A DNA stretch of 64,000 nucleotides from NCBI RefSeq assembly GCF_910589235.1, contig NC_060958.1:9876437-9940436 (forward strand), read 5' to 3'. The first letter of the stretch is position 1. Each line of letters opens with the position of its first letter. This DNA is from Vespa crabro (taxonomy: Eukaryota; Arthropoda; Insecta; Hymenoptera; Vespidae). Positions 62,541 to 64,000 of the stretch are shown one piece after another. The translations under genes and the position numbers were made by a program. The notes under the pieces are model-generated. The model did no database searches. It was not told where the DNA came from and worked only from the letters and a program-made list of their open reading frames with translations.

Positions 62541-64000
62541 CTTTTTTAATTTTACGATGTTACATATGATTTATGTTATCACACTATAAATAATTCATAA
62601 GTATATGTAATTGCCTGTTCGTATGTATGTACTCTTTAAAAAATGAAAATTCGATCAAGATACTTTATCGTATCTCTCTTTCGATATTCGTGTAAGATCA
62701 CAAAAGAGAAAGAGAGAAAGAGAGAAAGAGAGAGAGGGGGGAGGGACATTCGTATATCTTCGAGCAATAGCTTTTAAATCGGATGAACGAATAGCAAACG
62801 AAACTTGGTTTCTCTAGATAGCCGTCGAACGTTTTAGGATGAGCCTGACAAGTGGATTTCGTTTTATCCGTCGAGAGATGTAGTACTTGGTAGGAATATA
62901 TTTGTTCTCTGTGTGAATCGTTGGTTGACCAATGCTTAAATTTTACTACTTACTATTATATACCACCATTCCAATCGAATATGTGAGATATGTAATGTAC
63001 TTGCAGTATATACGTATATACGTACATATTTAATATAGATATAAAAGTATCGTAGATATGAATTTTTATAGATATTAGAATTGAAAACGTTCGAGTTTTG
63101 ACGTTAATCGTGCGGATATTAAATATTTTATGATTGATAGTATCGAGTTAGTACGAGTATAACGTTCACACAGGCCAAGGTAAATGATAAGAAAAATCTA
63201 TAACTCGAGCTAATCTTCTTGCCAATTCGTCTTTTTCTTTTTCTTTTCTTTTGTTTTTTCTTTTTTTTCTTTTTTTTTTCTTTTTCTATATCAAGGATTG
63301 TTACGTCTTTTCTTTTCGAAAAGAAAATCTATTTTATGCTATTAGTCGAGTCGAAGGAGATAAGGATACGAACAAATACATTTGTTCGTAACTTGAGTTC
63401 ATTTAATTTGATATGCCATTGTTGTTACGTATACTATCATACACGTGAATGTATTTAGTATATACATTAACTCGTCGTTAACGCGTGTTCTTTGTTAAAG
63501 TTTCATGATTTTCTACAAACTCTACTAACTTTCGTCTGAGGAATTTATCGGCGGATATCGGCCAGACTCGACGTCTCGTTAAAGTTCAATAAATATTATC
63601 TAACGTTTCGCGTACACAGACGTGAATTATAAAGAGCGAAAGGAAGAACCTGAAGAGTATAAAGAAAAGAACAAAGAAATAGAATAGCCGTAAGAAATAG
63701 AATGGAGATATAGCGGTGGAGGTTCGAGAAAAAGTACGTCGATGATAAAAAGGAGTAATTCGAATGAGATTAGTGACAATGGGCGGTGATATCGTTAAGA
63801 GAGAAAAAAACTTTGGAACGAGAGAGAATTAAGTCGCCTCGAAGAAAATAGACTTTGCATTGCAATAACGCGCGAGGAAGTTGGAAAAAAAAAAGAAAAA
63901 AAGAAAAAAAAAAAAAGAAAAAAAAAAGAAATAAATAACAAAATGAAGATAAAGAAAGAAAGAAAAAAAGGACGAAAAGGAAATAAAGTTAAACGTTATC
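61150..64000. other. Intron-like AT-rich sequence to the window end
   Basis: Begins with a 12-base-period CT/TTT satellite (61186-61233) and a poly-T tract (61251-61285). TA tracts lie at 61986-62020 and 62503-62537, a GA tract at 62706-62745 and an A-rich stretch at 63880-63990. A GC-richer patch at 61680-61950 has short open frames on both strands that I could not link to anything. Confidence 0.5.

Overview
The window is eukaryotic and almost certainly insect. Genes are split by many short GT-AG introns, the DNA is AT-rich with abundant microsatellites, and the gene set is insect-like: a modular serine protease, a divergent transferrin and a Spargel/PGC-1 homologue. A hymenopteran is plausible from base composition and repeat style, but that is inference. 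I rebuilt exon chains by hand from splice signals and reading phase. In seven of the eight named genes the spliced length divides by three; the DHODH piece is a single exon.

Positions 1-25,000 are gene-dense with mostly small introns. In order they hold the 3' end of mitochondrial dihydroorotate dehydrogenase (+), a two-lobed transferrin (-), a modular serine protease of the Toll/melanization cascade (+), a ~2,400-residue CFAP47-like axonemal protein in 29 exons (+), and the PGC-1 homologue Spargel (-). The transferrin and the protease are head to head across about 860 bp. The transferrin has lost the iron-ligand tyrosines in both lobes and ends in a GPI-like hydrophobic tail.

Positions 25,000-34,000 hold the Spargel 5' region with an NRF-1-type palindrome, an unrecognised 652-residue cysteine/proline-rich gene (+), and a secreted IGFBP-Kazal-Ig protein of the IGFBP-rP1 type (+). 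The last gene converges on the 3' end of a prominin-family gene (-); a small hairpin lies between the two.

Positions 34,000-64,000 are dominated by the prominin gene. Its sixteen coding exons were recovered from 53,360 down to 34,106. Introns are short at the 3' end and become very long and microsatellite-rich towards the 5' end. Inside and upstream of it are promoter-like GC islands near 47.3 kb and 57.1 kb, a degenerate repeat field at 48.9-50.2 kb, and a probable coding exon of an unidentified plus-strand gene at 61.0 kb.

No mobile element with recognisable coding capacity, no rRNA or tRNA gene, and no CRISPR array was seen.
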